NCBI GenBank assembly: GCA_038125665.1
Contig: JAYPEI010000001.1
Span: 124,001-188,000, forward strand
Length of the DNA: 64,000 nucleotides
Direction of reading: 5' to 3'
DNA from: CAILUG01 sp038125665
GTDB lineage: Bacteria; Pseudomonadota; Gammaproteobacteria; Pseudomonadales; Pseudohongiellaceae
In this document: in pieces, positions 47,144 through 55,889 of the stretch
Position numbering within the stretch: the first letter of the stretch is position 1
How the letters are laid out: every line of letters begins with the position of its first letter
Translations under genes and position numbers: made by a program
Notes under the pieces: generated by a model
What the model was told of the DNA's origin: nothing
What the model saw: only the letters and a program-made list of their open reading frames with translations
Database searches by the model: none

Positions 47144-47164
47144 ATGGTCAATAATACTGACCAT
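47144..47164. promoter_or_regulatory. Inverted repeat abutting the gltA -35 box, possible operator
   Basis: ATGGTCA at 47144-47150, seven spacer bases, then TGACCAT at 47158-47164. It ends two bases before the -35 hexamer, a position suited to an activator contacting RNA polymerase or a repressor blocking it. The factor is unknown. Confidence 0.55.
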
Positions 47165-47166
47165 GT

Positions 47167-47195
47167 TTGACAAAGTCTCTCACTGGGTCTAAATT
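47167..47195 (+). promoter_or_regulatory. Sigma-70 promoter of gltA
   Basis: A perfect -35 hexamer TTGACA (47167-47172), a 17-base spacer, and TAAATT (47190-47195) as a fair -10. The gltA start codon lies about 70 bases further on. The consensus -35 and ideal spacing support it. Confidence 0.65.
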
Positions 47196-47273
47196 TCCTA
47201 CTTTAATATCTGTGTGCTAGGACGTCACTCACGAGGTGACTTATACCTACAATTCATCCGAAAAGGAGTATTT

Positions 47274-48554
47274 ATGACTGAGAAATCTGCTCAGTTAACG
47301 GTTGATAGCTTTGCTGACCCAATAGCATTGCCTGTGTACAAGGGGAGCATTGGCCCCGATGTAATAGACGTTAGAGAACTTACTGCCAAAGGGGTCTTTA
47401 CTTTCGATCCCGGTTTCATGTCCACCGCTTCCTGTGAGTCTAAAATCACCTACATAGACGGTGAAGAAGGTGTGCTACTATATCGAGGCTACCCAATTGA
47501 GCAATTAGCAGAAAAATCTGATTATCTGGAATGCTGTTACCTACTCCTCAATGGGGAATTACCCTCCACAAAAGAAAGAGTAGAATTCGAAAAAAAAATT
47601 CGTTACCACACCATGGTGCACGAACAAATCCATATATTCTTTAATGGTTTCCCTCGCCATGCTCATCCGATGGCTATCATGGTAGGAGTCGTAGGCGCAT
47701 TGTCTGCTTTCTATCATGATGGACTCAAAATTGATAAACCTGAGCATCGATTAGAAGTTGCTGCAAGATTAATTGCTAAGATGCCAACACTAGCAGCGAT
47801 GACATATAAATACAGTATCGGTCAGCCTTTCCTCTATCCACGCAACGACCTAACTTTTAGTCAAAATTTTCTCTATATGATGTTTGGCAATCCATGTGAA
47901 GAATATGTACCTAATCCAATTCTAGCTGATGCTATGGATAAGATCTTTTTACTTCACGCAGATCATGAACAAAATGCTTCCACCTCGACAGTTCGTCTTG
48001 CAGGTTCTACAGGTGCCAACCCTTATGCATGCATCTCTTCAGGGATTACGGCGCTTTGGGGACCAGCTCACGGTGGAGCAAATGAAGCAGTTTTAAAAAT
48101 GTTAGGAGAGATAGGCTCTGAAGATAACATCGATAAGTTCATTGCAAAAGCAAAGGACAAAAATGATTCTTTTCGTTTGATGGGCTTTGGGCATCGTGTC
48201 TACAAGAACTTTGACCCACGAGCGAATGTGATGAGGGAGACTTGTCAAAATGTGCTCAATGAGCTAGGGAAAACCGACGATCCGCTTTTGAGAATAGCAA
48301 TGCGACTTGAACAAATCGCACTTGAGGATAGCTACTTTATAGAACGTAACCTCTATCCTAACGTTGATTTTTATTCAGGTATTATCCTCAAAGCTATTGG
48401 CATTCCTGTCAATATGTTCACTGTAATATTTGCTACTGGCAGGACACCCGGCTGGGTGGCACATTGGAATGAAATGATTTCCAATCCCTTTAAAATTGGT
48501 CGACCACGCCAACTTTACAATGGTCCCACGCGCAGGGATTACCCTGAGAAGTAA
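47274..48554 (+). CDS. gltA: Citrate synthase (type II)
   Basis: GltA condenses oxaloacetate and acetyl-CoA. I start at ATG 47274, which has AGGAG six bases upstream. The open frame runs back to 47214 without support. The 426-residue protein has FTFDPGFMSTASCESKITYIDG, the catalytic His in HADHEQNASTST and LWGPAHGGANEAVL, and the catalytic Asp in NVDFYSGI. GFGHRVYKNFDPR is also present. It belongs to the hexameric, NADH-sensitive type seen in gammaproteobacteria. A strong terminator follows. Confidence 0.98.
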   Translation: MTEKSAQLTVDSFADPIALPVYKGSIGPDVIDVRELTAKGVFTFDPGFMSTASCESKITYIDGEEGVLLYRGYPIEQLAEKSDYLECCYLLLNGELPSTKERVEFEKKIRYHTMVHEQIHIFFNGFPRHAHPMAIMVGVVGALSAFYHDGLKIDKPEHRLEVAARLIAKMPTLAAMTYKYSIGQPFLYPRNDLTFSQNFLYMMFGNPCEEYVPNPILADAMDKIFLLHADHEQNASTSTVRLAGSTGANPYACISSGITALWGPAHGGANEAVLKMLGEIGSEDNIDKFIAKAKDKNDSFRLMGFGHRVYKNFDPRANVMRETCQNVLNELGKTDDPLLRIAMRLEQIALEDSYFIERNLYPNVDFYSGIILKAIGIPVNMFTVIFATGRTPGWVAHWNEMISNPFKIGRPRQLYNGPTRRDYPEK

Positions 48555-48637
48555 TTTGGATCAAAGCTATCTTAATTGACAATTCTTTGTATTGCTACTC
48601 TGACTACTTTTTTTTCTTACTTGAGTTTGCCAAAAAA

Positions 48638-48673
48638 AAACCCTCGTGTTTTTAGCACGAGGGTTTATTTTTT
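48638..48673. terminator. Bidirectional rho-independent terminator after gltA and the tRNA pair
   Basis: AAACCCTCGTG (48638-48648) pairs perfectly with CACGAGGGTTT (48656-48666) across a 7-base loop. A T-rich run follows on the plus strand, and the A-run at 48632-48640 gives a T-run on the minus strand. It can stop both gltA and the minus-strand tRNA transcript. Confidence 0.95.
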
Positions 48674-48674
48674 A

Positions 48675-48750
48675 TGGCGTCCCCTAGGGGATTCGAACCC
48701 CTGTTACAACCGTGAAAGGGTCGTGTCCTAGGCCTCTAGACGAAGGGGAC
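48675..48750 (-). tRNA. tRNA-Glu (anticodon UUC)
   Basis: A 76-base tRNA on the minus strand with acceptor GTCCCCT paired to AGGGGAC, the D arm CGTCTAGAGGCCTAGGAC, the anticodon loop CTTTCAC giving UUC, and the T arm GGGGTTCGAATCCCC. The CCA end is encoded. It lies just downstream of tRNA-Ala, next to gltX, whose product charges it. Confidence 0.98.
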
Positions 48751-48764
48751 TGAAACTTTGCGAT

Positions 48765-48840
48765 TGGTGGAGCCAAGGAGGATCGAACTCCTGACCTCAA
48801 CACTGCCAGTGTTGCGCTCTCCCAGCTGAGCTATGGCCCC
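48765..48840 (-). tRNA. tRNA-Ala (anticodon GGC)
   Basis: A 76-base tRNA on the minus strand with acceptor GGGGCCA/TGGCTCC, the G3:U70 identity pair expected for alanine, and D arm AGCTCAGCTGGGAGAGC. The anticodon arm CAACA-CTGGCAG-TGTTG gives GGC, the T arm is TTCGATCC-centred, and CCA is encoded. It is transcribed together with tRNA-Glu, 14 bp apart. Confidence 0.97.
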
Positions 48841-48951
48841 GCATTCTGGCGACTGCTTAGTCATGCTAAAAGAAAATACATGCCAATGACTTGAGTCCAG
48901 ATATCTCGCAATCTCTAGAACACGGACACGGTGTATTCGAGAGAAGGGCGC

Positions 48952-48980
48952 ATTCTAGGAAGCAGGGTGAGTTGTGTCAA
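48952..48980 (-). promoter_or_regulatory. Strong sigma-70 promoter for the tRNA-Ala/tRNA-Glu unit
   Basis: On the minus strand, a perfect TTGACA (48975-48980), a 17-base spacer and TAGAAT (48952-48957). A GC-rich discriminator (GCGCCC) follows, as found at stringently controlled stable-RNA promoters. It overlaps the 3' end region of gltX and predicts a leader of about 100 bases before tRNA-Ala. Confidence 0.8.
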
Positions 48981-48989
48981 GAAAAAAAC

Positions 48990-50480
48990 TTATTTTAACA
49001 TCAACTCTCTATACTCTTTCTCCAAGGTCTTCATCTGCTTCTTGGAGACTCCCCCAGAGATCTCAATCGCCTGTCTTAATCGTGCGCGCACCACATCAAG
49101 TCCTAAAATTGCCATGGAATCTGTAACAGAAACAGAGACTGTAGACCCTGCTATAGCTATGAATAAAGGCTGAAGAAATTCGCGAATTTTTATCTCCAGA
49201 CGTTGAGCTAAATCTCCAAGCATTTCTTCTATTGTTGATTTATTCCAACACCTAAGCTCCTCTATACGCCAAGCTACTATTTGGAGTAATCTAGGACATT
49301 CCTCAGCAGAGACTCTCAATGCACTAAAGCTTTCTGCACTAAGCTGGGGGAGTCCATTGAAGAACAACTGAGTCATTCCAGCTACGTCTGTGAATCGCTC
49401 TACTCTTGGTTTTATCAGTGGCACGATGGCTTCCAACTTATCCTTTTGAAATGCCCACTGAGCAAATCTGGTCATAAACTCTTCTTCTGTAAGTTTTTCT
49501 CGTAAATAACGACCGTTAAGCCAGTCTAGTTTTTCAGTATCAAAAACTGGCCCTCCTAACGAGACTCTATCGATATTGAAATTTTCCACCATCTCTTTTA
49601 GGGAGAACAGCTCACGACCATCAGGCATGGACCACCCCATCATTCCTAGATAATTTGCCAGAGCCTCTGGGAGATAACCCATACGTTGATAATATCCTAT
49701 ACTTGTTGGGTTCTTACGCTTTGATAATTTACTTTTATCTGCGTTTCTCAGTAAAGGCATATGACAGAGCACTGGTGCCTGCCAACCAAAATACTGGTAC
49801 AGTAATAGGTGTTTCGGAGCGGAGGAAATCCATTCTTCCCCCCTGATAACATGAGAAATTTGCATTAAGTGATCATCAACGACATTGGCTAGGTGATAAG
49901 TGGGCAGTCCATCTGATTTCATCAAAACTTGCATATCAACTTGAGCCCAAGGAATTTCAACAGAATCTCGCAACATATCTCGTACGATGCAGTTGCCCTC
50001 CCGTGGTACACGCATTCGAATCACATGATCCTCAAAGGCAGCTAATTTTTTCTGAACCTGTTCAGCGCTAAGGTGCAAACAATGTCCATCATAACCCGGT
50101 TGTTCTTTGTTATCTTGCTGCTTTTTTCGTAATTCATCCAATCTCTCGGCAGTACAAAAACAATAAAAAGCATCACCTTGATCAACCAACTGCGCGACAT
50201 GTTTAATATAAATATCTGCCCTTTCACTCTGGCGATATGGTCCATGTGGGCCACCTATATCAGGCCCTTCATCCCAATCAAGCTGAAGCCAATGCAAGGC
50301 ATTCATAATATCGGCTTCAGATTTTGCCGTACTTCTCACTTGGTCTGTGTCTTCAATCCGTAAGATAAACTGACCACCGTGCTGTCGAGCAAAACAGAGA
50401 TTAAAAAGTGCGATATAGGCAGTACCTACATGGGGATCACCTGTTGGAGATGGGGCGATACGCGTTCTAACTATAGACAT
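48990..50480 (-). CDS. gltX: Glutamyl-tRNA synthetase
   Basis: GltX charges tRNA-Glu. I start at ATG 50480; the frame extends to a GTG four codons upstream. The 496-residue class I enzyme has the HIGH-equivalent PSPTGDPHVGTAY, RIEDTDQVRS, the KMSKS-equivalent KLSKRKN and a C-terminal anticodon-binding helical cage. Length is typical. Its upstream ribosome site is weak. It is followed directly by tRNA-Ala and tRNA-Glu. Confidence 0.97.
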   Translation of the reverse strand: MSIVRTRIAPSPTGDPHVGTAYIALFNLCFARQHGGQFILRIEDTDQVRSTAKSEADIMNALHWLQLDWDEGPDIGGPHGPYRQSERADIYIKHVAQLVDQGDAFYCFCTAERLDELRKKQQDNKEQPGYDGHCLHLSAEQVQKKLAAFEDHVIRMRVPREGNCIVRDMLRDSVEIPWAQVDMQVLMKSDGLPTYHLANVVDDHLMQISHVIRGEEWISSAPKHLLLYQYFGWQAPVLCHMPLLRNADKSKLSKRKNPTSIGYYQRMGYLPEALANYLGMMGWSMPDGRELFSLKEMVENFNIDRVSLGGPVFDTEKLDWLNGRYLREKLTEEEFMTRFAQWAFQKDKLEAIVPLIKPRVERFTDVAGMTQLFFNGLPQLSAESFSALRVSAEECPRLLQIVAWRIEELRCWNKSTIEEMLGDLAQRLEIKIREFLQPLFIAIAGSTVSVSVTDSMAILGLDVVRARLRQAIEISGGVSKKQMKTLEKEYRELMLK

Positions 50481-50529
50481 TTTACAATTCACTTTTGTTT
50501 AATTTCTTAACTATCATTATACCCAAGGG

Positions 50530-51402
50530 TCAGCTATGAAGCGAAATAAACTCAGCTAATCTTGGTCCTAGCACATCATTAGGAAGGCCAAGAGCCATAG
50601 CGACAGATACATGATTTTGTGAAATGGAATGAACTATATGGGGTAGATTGCCATGTTTTTTTTGCCATGCAACTAACAACTGGGCATTTTGTTGATGAAA
50701 AAAATCTGGCTCCAGTTCCGCCACACTTAACAATAAGGGTATACCGCAATTAAGTAATCCCTCAAGGGTTGATCTTTTTTGCAGTTCGCTTTTATCTTGA
50801 GTATCGAGGTAACTAATCTCTTGCTCTCGTAGCGGCATCGTAGTCCAGTCATACATCCCAGAAAGCAAGACCAACGCTTTCAATTTGACCAGCTTTCTAC
50901 AATGCACCACATAGGAAGCAACATGAGATGCACCAGCACTTTGTCCCATAAGAACAAAACGTTCAGCGTTAATTCCCAATTCCGAGGCATTACGATGTAA
51001 ATAGTTCATCGCGAATTCTATATCTTCGACTCCCGACGGCCAGTGATGCTCAGGTGCTAAACGATAGGTCAAACAAACACAATTAAATTGTTGATTCACC
51101 GCCCAATCACCCAGTGAGGTAAAAAATGGTGAGCCTTCTGAATGCTTGTCTCCCTGCACAAAACCGCCACCATGAACAAAAATGAGAACTGGACGGAATG
51201 GATCGGGTGAATCTTTCGCAGAGTATAAATCTAGTCTATGCCGGGCATCAGGACCATATTTAATGTCTCTTCGTACGGCTATTTTTTGTGAGTCATGTTT
51301 AGGTAATAAGGGAACAATAAGATCTCGAGTACCCTTGATCATAGCAGGTGTGATCTCTGCACCAAGACCTAATAACTTGCTCCGATAAAGCAAATTGTCC
51401 AT
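50530..51402 (-). CDS. Alpha/beta hydrolase fold-3 (HSL-like) esterase
   Basis: A 290-residue hydrolase with the HGGG oxyanion motif (FVHGGGFVQGDKHSEG near residue 75), YRLAPEHHWPSGVED, the nucleophile elbow MGQSAGASHVA and a late catalytic His in NHVSVAMAL. This is the hormone-sensitive-lipase/arylformamidase-like group. The substrate is unknown. ATG 51402 with AAGGA six bases upstream is preferred to the TTG at 51417. It lies 50 bp downstream of the gltX start and on the same strand. Confidence 0.85.
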   Translation of the reverse strand: MDNLLYRSKLLGLGAEITPAMIKGTRDLIVPLLPKHDSQKIAVRRDIKYGPDARHRLDLYSAKDSPDPFRPVLIFVHGGGFVQGDKHSEGSPFFTSLGDWAVNQQFNCVCLTYRLAPEHHWPSGVEDIEFAMNYLHRNASELGINAERFVLMGQSAGASHVASYVVHCRKLVKLKALVLLSGMYDWTTMPLREQEISYLDTQDKSELQKRSTLEGLLNCGIPLLLSVAELEPDFFHQQNAQLLVAWQKKHGNLPHIVHSISQNHVSVAMALGLPNDVLGPRLAEFISLHS

Positions 51403-51622
51403 AAAAATTCCTTGCAATTGAAACCGCTAGTTAAGATGAATACAGCACCAAATCGTTAGTTTAACATGTTGACGCAAGTCACAATGGGACAGACCTTGCT
51501 ATCAAGACTTCGCCCTCTTTTGCTTCTAAATCTTCTTATTCATGTTAGTTATGAGTAAGGGGCAGATATGGTAGCTTCATGTTAAAATATTGACATTTCA
51601 CATAAGCACAAAAGGATATGCC

Positions 51623-52240
51623 ATGGATATCGAAATACTTCAGGCACGTTGGCAAAAAATGACCGCAGAGGAAATTATTTCTGAGGCACTCTCCATACCT
51701 GGTAAACCAGTGGTGACTACACACTTCGGGCCTCTTGAGGCAGTTCTTTTGCATATGGCAACCCAGCAACAACCACATTTGCAGATTCTGTGGATAGACC
51801 ATGGCTACAACACCAAGGCCACTTATCGTTGTGCAGAAACGATCATTAATCTGCTTCAACTCAATATCGATGTATTTACCCCTAAAATCTCCACTGCCAG
51901 ACAAGAAGCCGCTCTTGGTGGAATTCCTGATTACACTGAAGAAAGACATGTAGTCTTTACAGAGCAGTTTAAATTAGAACCCTTTAAAAGGGCGATGCAG
52001 ACTCATCAGCCAGCTATCTGGCTAACAGCATTACGCCGGGAGCAAACTGAATTCAGACAAGCGATGGATATCGTCTCATGCACAAAAGAGGGCATCATAA
52101 AAGTGGCGCCTTTATTAAATTGGTCTGAACAAGAAATGCGTAATTATATTGAGGATAATGGTCTGCCTAACGAGGAATCATATTACGATCCAACTAAGGC
52201 GTTAGCGAATCGAGAATGTGGTTTACATACACGCCTTTAG
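51623..52240 (+). CDS. PAPS reductase-family protein (CysH-like)
   Basis: A 205-residue protein with TTHFGPLEAVLLHM (P-loop-like PAPS site), LWIDHGYNTKATYRCAE, TALRREQTEFR, VAPLLNWSEQEMRNYI and a C-terminal ECGLH with the single catalytic cysteine. It lacks the two Cys-Cys pairs that hold a [4Fe-4S] cluster in APS reductases, so it should act on PAPS with thioredoxin to give sulfite. It is shorter than E. coli CysH (244). cysG nearby supplies sirohaem for sulfite reductase. The start ATG 51623 has AAGGAT upstream. Confidence 0.85.
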   Translation: MDIEILQARWQKMTAEEIISEALSIPGKPVVTTHFGPLEAVLLHMATQQQPHLQILWIDHGYNTKATYRCAETIINLLQLNIDVFTPKISTARQEAALGGIPDYTEERHVVFTEQFKLEPFKRAMQTHQPAIWLTALRREQTEFRQAMDIVSCTKEGIIKVAPLLNWSEQEMRNYIEDNGLPNEESYYDPTKALANRECGLHTRL

Positions 52241-52371
52241 GATAAATAGGTCTGCCAGCGATAACCGAATATTAGGTTGTAAGCAATGAGTTTGTTTCTT
52301 TTTTCCTGAAAAATTAGTAAAAGTTTCTCAGCGATTAAAGTATTGCATGGAAGTGGCCATTATAAGATCAA

Positions 52372-52869
52372 CTAATTGGCATCATCACTTAGAGACTTGA
52401 GGGGGGTTCCTGTTAACCGATAAACAGTCCAATCAGACTGAGGCTTTGCTCCTAGATTTTCGTAAAACTCTATCGCTGACCTATTCCAATTGAGCACAGA
52501 CCATTCAAAACGTCCACAACCCTCCTTGATAGCGATGTTAGCGATAAATCTTAGCAAAGCTTTTCCGCATCCTTGACGTCGATGATCTGGGCTAACGTAA
52601 AGGTCTTCTAAATATATACCATAACGACCCAGCCAAGTAGAATAATTATAAAAATAGAGTGCAAAACCCACATCTATGCCATTCAAAGAGCACAGTAAAG
52701 CACGAATTTTACTATCTTCACCAAAAAGCCCTCTTTTTAGATCGGTAGTATTTGCGATTACTGCTTCCGGTTCCCGTTCAAATAGAGCTAGCTCTTTGAT
52801 AAAATAATGAATGGTACCTACATCATTTAGCGTTGCAGGGCGAATTATTATATTTCTCAACTGGGGCAT
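52372..52869 (-). CDS. GNAT N-acetyltransferase (SSAT-like)
   Basis: A 165-residue GNAT protein with the acetyl-CoA loop SPDHRRQGCGKALL, the upstream EDLYV strand and the C-terminal WSVLNWNRSAIEFYENLGA. The segment GFALYFYNYSTWLGRYGIYLEDLYV strongly resembles spermidine/spermine or thialysine acetyltransferases. The start at ATG 52869 has a clear GGAGGG. The substrate, perhaps a polyamine or amino acid side chain, is not proven. Confidence 0.85.
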   Translation of the reverse strand: MPQLRNIIIRPATLNDVGTIHYFIKELALFEREPEAVIANTTDLKRGLFGEDSKIRALLCSLNGIDVGFALYFYNYSTWLGRYGIYLEDLYVSPDHRRQGCGKALLRFIANIAIKEGCGRFEWSVLNWNRSAIEFYENLGAKPQSDWTVYRLTGTPLKSLSDDAN

Positions 52870-52920
52870 GATTCCCTCCAAAGCAAGAGAGTTAAGTTTC
52901 ATTATTACTTGAATAGCAAG

Positions 52921-54291
52921 TTACGAATTTAAGACTGAATGCAACTTAACCACCTCACCAAGTATCAATAGAGCAGGAGAACTCACACTTTGCTCTGTAA
53001 CAATTTCCGGCAAATTTTCAACTGTCGAAATAAATACTTGTTGGGCTGAAGTAGTCCCTTGAGCTATTAAGGCTATTCCTCTATCCGGTGGGCAACCATG
53101 ACCCATTAATTCTAGACAAATTTGCGGTAGTGCATTCAACCCCATATAAAAAACTACTGTCTGGTCCTCTAGCACGAGAGAAGACCAGTCTAGATTACAG
53201 CTACCATCTTTCATGTGTGCCGTAACGAAACGAACCGACTGCGCGTAATCTCGGTGGGTTAAAGGAATACCAGCATACGCTGCACACCCAGAGGCTGCCG
53301 TTATTCCTGGAACTACTTGAAAAGGCAATCCAGCATTTGCTAGCGCAGTGATTTCTTCGCCACCTCGTCCAAAAATAAAAGGGTCACCTCCCTTGAGTCG
53401 CAAAACTCGTTTACCTTCTTGCACAAGTCTAACTAAAAGTTCAGAAATTTCTTCCTGCGGCATCGTATGCTTCGCTCGTTCCTTTCCCACATGAATTTTT
53501 AGAGCATCCTGTCTAGTCAGATGCAAGATCGAAGAAGGAATTAACCTATCATATAAAACAACATCTGCTTTTTGCATTAAGCGAAGAGCACGAAAAGTAA
53601 GAAGATCAGGATCCCCCGGGCCAGCGCCCACCAAATAAGCTTCGCCAGTCTGCATTACATTTAAACTGCTCTCAAGCTGAGCTTGTAGAGTCTTTCTTGC
53701 TTCTTTTTCTTTTCCCATGAAAACCTGCTCTGCTATGGGACCTTGCACTACACTTTCCCAAAAGCGAACTCGTTTTTCTAGTGTACTGAAGCGATCAATT
53801 GCCTGTTGACGAAACTGACCGATAATTGCAGCTAATCTGCCATATCCTGAAGGAATTAAGGTTTCAAGACGAGAGCGCAATAGCCTCGCCAATACTGGTG
53901 CTGATCCTGAACTAGAAACTGCGACTATTACAGGTGAGCGATCCACAATAGACGGTATGATAAAGGTACATAAAGCGGGTTGATCAACTACATTCACATG
54001 GAGTCGCCTTGCTAAGGCAGCAGCATGTATCTGCCGGTTTATGGCCTCATGGGAAGTCGCTGCGATAACAATTTTAGCGCCATCGAGATCTGTCTGTTGC
54101 CATTCTCGCTCATAACATCGATGTGGGTCAGTTAATAGTTTGCTAAGCTCAGGTAACACTTTCGGTGCAACAAGTTTTATATGTGCTCCAGCTCGCTGAA
54201 GAAGTTGCACCTTTCGCAAAGCAACTTGACCTCCACCAACGACTAGAACAGTTTCCTGTTGAAGTCGAAGAAAAACTGGGAAGTACTCCAT
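52921..54291 (-). CDS. cysG: Sirohaem synthase (trifunctional CysG)
   Basis: CysG methylates uroporphyrinogen III, dehydrogenates precorrin-2 and inserts iron to make sirohaem. The 456-residue protein joins an N-terminal dehydrogenase/ferrochelatase (VVGGGQVALRKVQLLQRAGA; about 1-205) to a C-terminal SAM-dependent methyltransferase. The methyltransferase domain has VGAGPGDPDLLTFRALRLMQ, VLRLKGGDPFIFGRGGEE and GIPLTHRDYA. I start at ATG 54291, since the upstream start is a TTG. It follows serS by 2 bp. Confidence 0.96.
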   Translation of the reverse strand: MEYFPVFLRLQQETVLVVGGGQVALRKVQLLQRAGAHIKLVAPKVLPELSKLLTDPHRCYEREWQQTDLDGAKIVIAATSHEAINRQIHAAALARRLHVNVVDQPALCTFIIPSIVDRSPVIVAVSSSGSAPVLARLLRSRLETLIPSGYGRLAAIIGQFRQQAIDRFSTLEKRVRFWESVVQGPIAEQVFMGKEKEARKTLQAQLESSLNVMQTGEAYLVGAGPGDPDLLTFRALRLMQKADVVLYDRLIPSSILHLTRQDALKIHVGKERAKHTMPQEEISELLVRLVQEGKRVLRLKGGDPFIFGRGGEEITALANAGLPFQVVPGITAASGCAAYAGIPLTHRDYAQSVRFVTAHMKDGSCNLDWSSLVLEDQTVVFYMGLNALPQICLELMGHGCPPDRGIALIAQGTTSAQQVFISTVENLPEIVTEQSVSSPALLILGEVVKLHSVLNS

Positions 54292-54293
54292 AC

Positions 54294-55574
54294 TCAAACC
54301 TGTAAAATCGTATCAGCACCATTCATATATGGACGTAGCGCTATTGGAACAGTGACGGACCCGTCAGCATTTTGATAATTTTCTAATATAGCGACCAATG
54401 TCCTACCCACGGCCAAGCCTGATCCATTAATCGTATGGAGCAATTCTGGTTTACCTGTCTCTGGATTGCGCCAACGCGCCTGCATACGACGAGATTGAAA
54501 ATCACCAAAGTTGGAACAAGAGGATATCTCGCGGTAAGTATCTTGACCGGGTAACCAAACCTCAATATCGTAAGTAAGTTGTGAGGAAAATCCGATATCC
54601 CCCCCACAAAGAACGACCACACGATAAGGTAGTTCCAATTTTTGTAGGATTCGTTCAGCGTCAGCGGTGAGTTTTTCATGCTCTTGAGCTGAATCTTGAG
54701 GCCGTGTGAGTTTTACTAATTCAACTTTTTCGAATTGATGCTGGCGAATCATGCCTCGAGTATCTCTGCCATAAGAACCTGCTTCTGAGCGAAAACATGG
54801 TGTGTGGCAAGCGTAACTTAAAGGAAGTGCTCTGGCTTCAACAATAGTGTCGCGAACAAAGTTAGTAACTGGAACTTCTGCAGTTGGAATTAAGTAGAAC
54901 TCTTGTTCCCCTGCAACTCTAAAAAGGTCTTGAGCAAACTTAGGTAGCTGACCAGTCCCATAAGCTGAGTCATGGTTGACCATGTAAGGGACATTGACTT
55001 CTTGGTAACCATTTTCCAGAGTATGGGTATCTAGCATTAATTGAATGATAGCCCGATGTAATCGAGCGACTTCTCCACGCATTACAGCAAAACGTGAGCC
55101 GGTCAATTTTGTCGCAGTTGCGAAATCGAGCGATTCATGACGTTCTCCAATGGCAACATGATCTTTCACCGGAAAATCAAAATATTTCGGAGTTCCCCAA
55201 CGTCGAATTTCAACATTGGCGCTCTCGTCTTGCCCCTCTGGTACTGCTTCTGCAGGAATGTTGGGTAAATTTTGTAGCAAAGTATCAAACTCAGTCTGAA
55301 TATCATCAAGAGCTGCCTTGCTAAATTCAAGACGTTCTTTGATGGCTTCTACTTGGGCCAACATAGAAGAAACATCATCTCCCGATTGTTTTGCTTTGCC
55401 GATTGCTTTAGATATGCTGTTTCGCTCACTCTGCAAAGTTTCTGTCTCTGTTTGTAATGCTTTTCTTTGCTCTTCCAGAGCATGGACCGTAGCAACATCT
55501 AGTGTGAAGCCACGAATTGCGAGTTTTTGAGCCACCACTTCCGGTTCAGTGCGTACAAGGCGAGGGTCTAACAT
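54294..55574 (-). CDS. serS: Seryl-tRNA synthetase
   Basis: SerS charges tRNA-Ser and tRNA-Sec. The 426-residue class II enzyme has the N-terminal coiled-coil arm (about 30-105), motif 2 FRSEAGSYGRDTRGMIRQHQF and motif 3 GSGLAVGRTLVAILENYQ. Length is standard. The upstream 100 bp separate it from the small 67-codon gene. Confidence 0.98.
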   Translation of the reverse strand: MLDPRLVRTEPEVVAQKLAIRGFTLDVATVHALEEQRKALQTETETLQSERNSISKAIGKAKQSGDDVSSMLAQVEAIKERLEFSKAALDDIQTEFDTLLQNLPNIPAEAVPEGQDESANVEIRRWGTPKYFDFPVKDHVAIGERHESLDFATATKLTGSRFAVMRGEVARLHRAIIQLMLDTHTLENGYQEVNVPYMVNHDSAYGTGQLPKFAQDLFRVAGEQEFYLIPTAEVPVTNFVRDTIVEARALPLSYACHTPCFRSEAGSYGRDTRGMIRQHQFEKVELVKLTRPQDSAQEHEKLTADAERILQKLELPYRVVVLCGGDIGFSSQLTYDIEVWLPGQDTYREISSCSNFGDFQSRRMQARWRNPETGKPELLHTINGSGLAVGRTLVAILENYQNADGSVTVPIALRPYMNGADTILQV

Positions 55575-55630
55575 GAGAAATCCGTTAAATATTATACGAA
55601 CAGGTATTATACACTGGAGATTGTAGGGGT

Positions 55631-55655
55631 TACAGCCAGGTGAGCCCCGGCTGTA
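55631..55655. repeat. Inverted repeat between serS and the 67-codon gene
   Basis: TACAGCC (55631-55637) and GGCTGTA (55649-55655) form a 7-bp stem with an 11-base GC-rich loop. It sits downstream of the flavoprotein operon and upstream of serS on the minus strand. There is no T-run, so intrinsic termination is doubtful. Confidence 0.4.
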
Positions 55656-55674
55656 TTAGTAATTTCTTGATTTC

Positions 55675-55878
55675 TTAGGATCTAAAAAGGAAGGTCATCA
55701 AGAACAGGACCAGTTTAAAACCTACCAGTTTAAGACCTTTCCGAGCTTCTTCTGGCTTCAAGCGGGCAGTCATTGGCATAGACCCGAAGGCTTTTCCTTT
55801 AAGAACCAATTCATTGCCTTTACGCTCAATAGCAGAAATCTCTAATAGAGCTGTGTTATCAGGAGCATACAACTTCAT
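55675..55878 (-). CDS. Small conserved-looking protein next to the flavoprotein
   Basis: A 67-residue protein beginning MKLYAPDNTALLEIS with alternating strands (ISAIERKGNELVLKGKAFGSMPMTARLKP) and a hydrophobic C-terminal stretch (KLVGFKLVLFLMTFLF) that could insert in a membrane. The start follows the flavoprotein stop by 11 bp and has GGATAG upstream, implying co-expression. I do not recognise a named family. Its composition and strand pattern look like a real gene. A function linked to the flavoprotein is inferred from position only. Confidence 0.7.
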   Translation of the reverse strand: MKLYAPDNTALLEISAIERKGNELVLKGKAFGSMPMTARLKPEEARKGLKLVGFKLVLFLMTFLFRS

Positions 55879-55889
55879 AAGCTATCCAA

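Larger units (their letters stand above)
46968..47273. promoter_or_regulatory. Divergent control region between sdhC and gltA
   Basis: 306 AT-rich bases drive the sdh-suc operon leftward and gltA rightward. They contain two perfect inverted repeats of equal layout (7-base arms, 7-base spacer) at 46997-47017 and 47144-47164, a sigma-70 promoter for gltA at 47167-47195, and a GTCAC/GTGAC hairpin in the gltA leader (47224-47240). No convincing paired promoter for sdhC was found. Confidence 0.6.

Noticed and set aside
55631..55655. Intrinsic terminator of the flavoprotein operon
   Set aside because: The hairpin is present but no T-run follows on either strand, so I list it only as a repeat.
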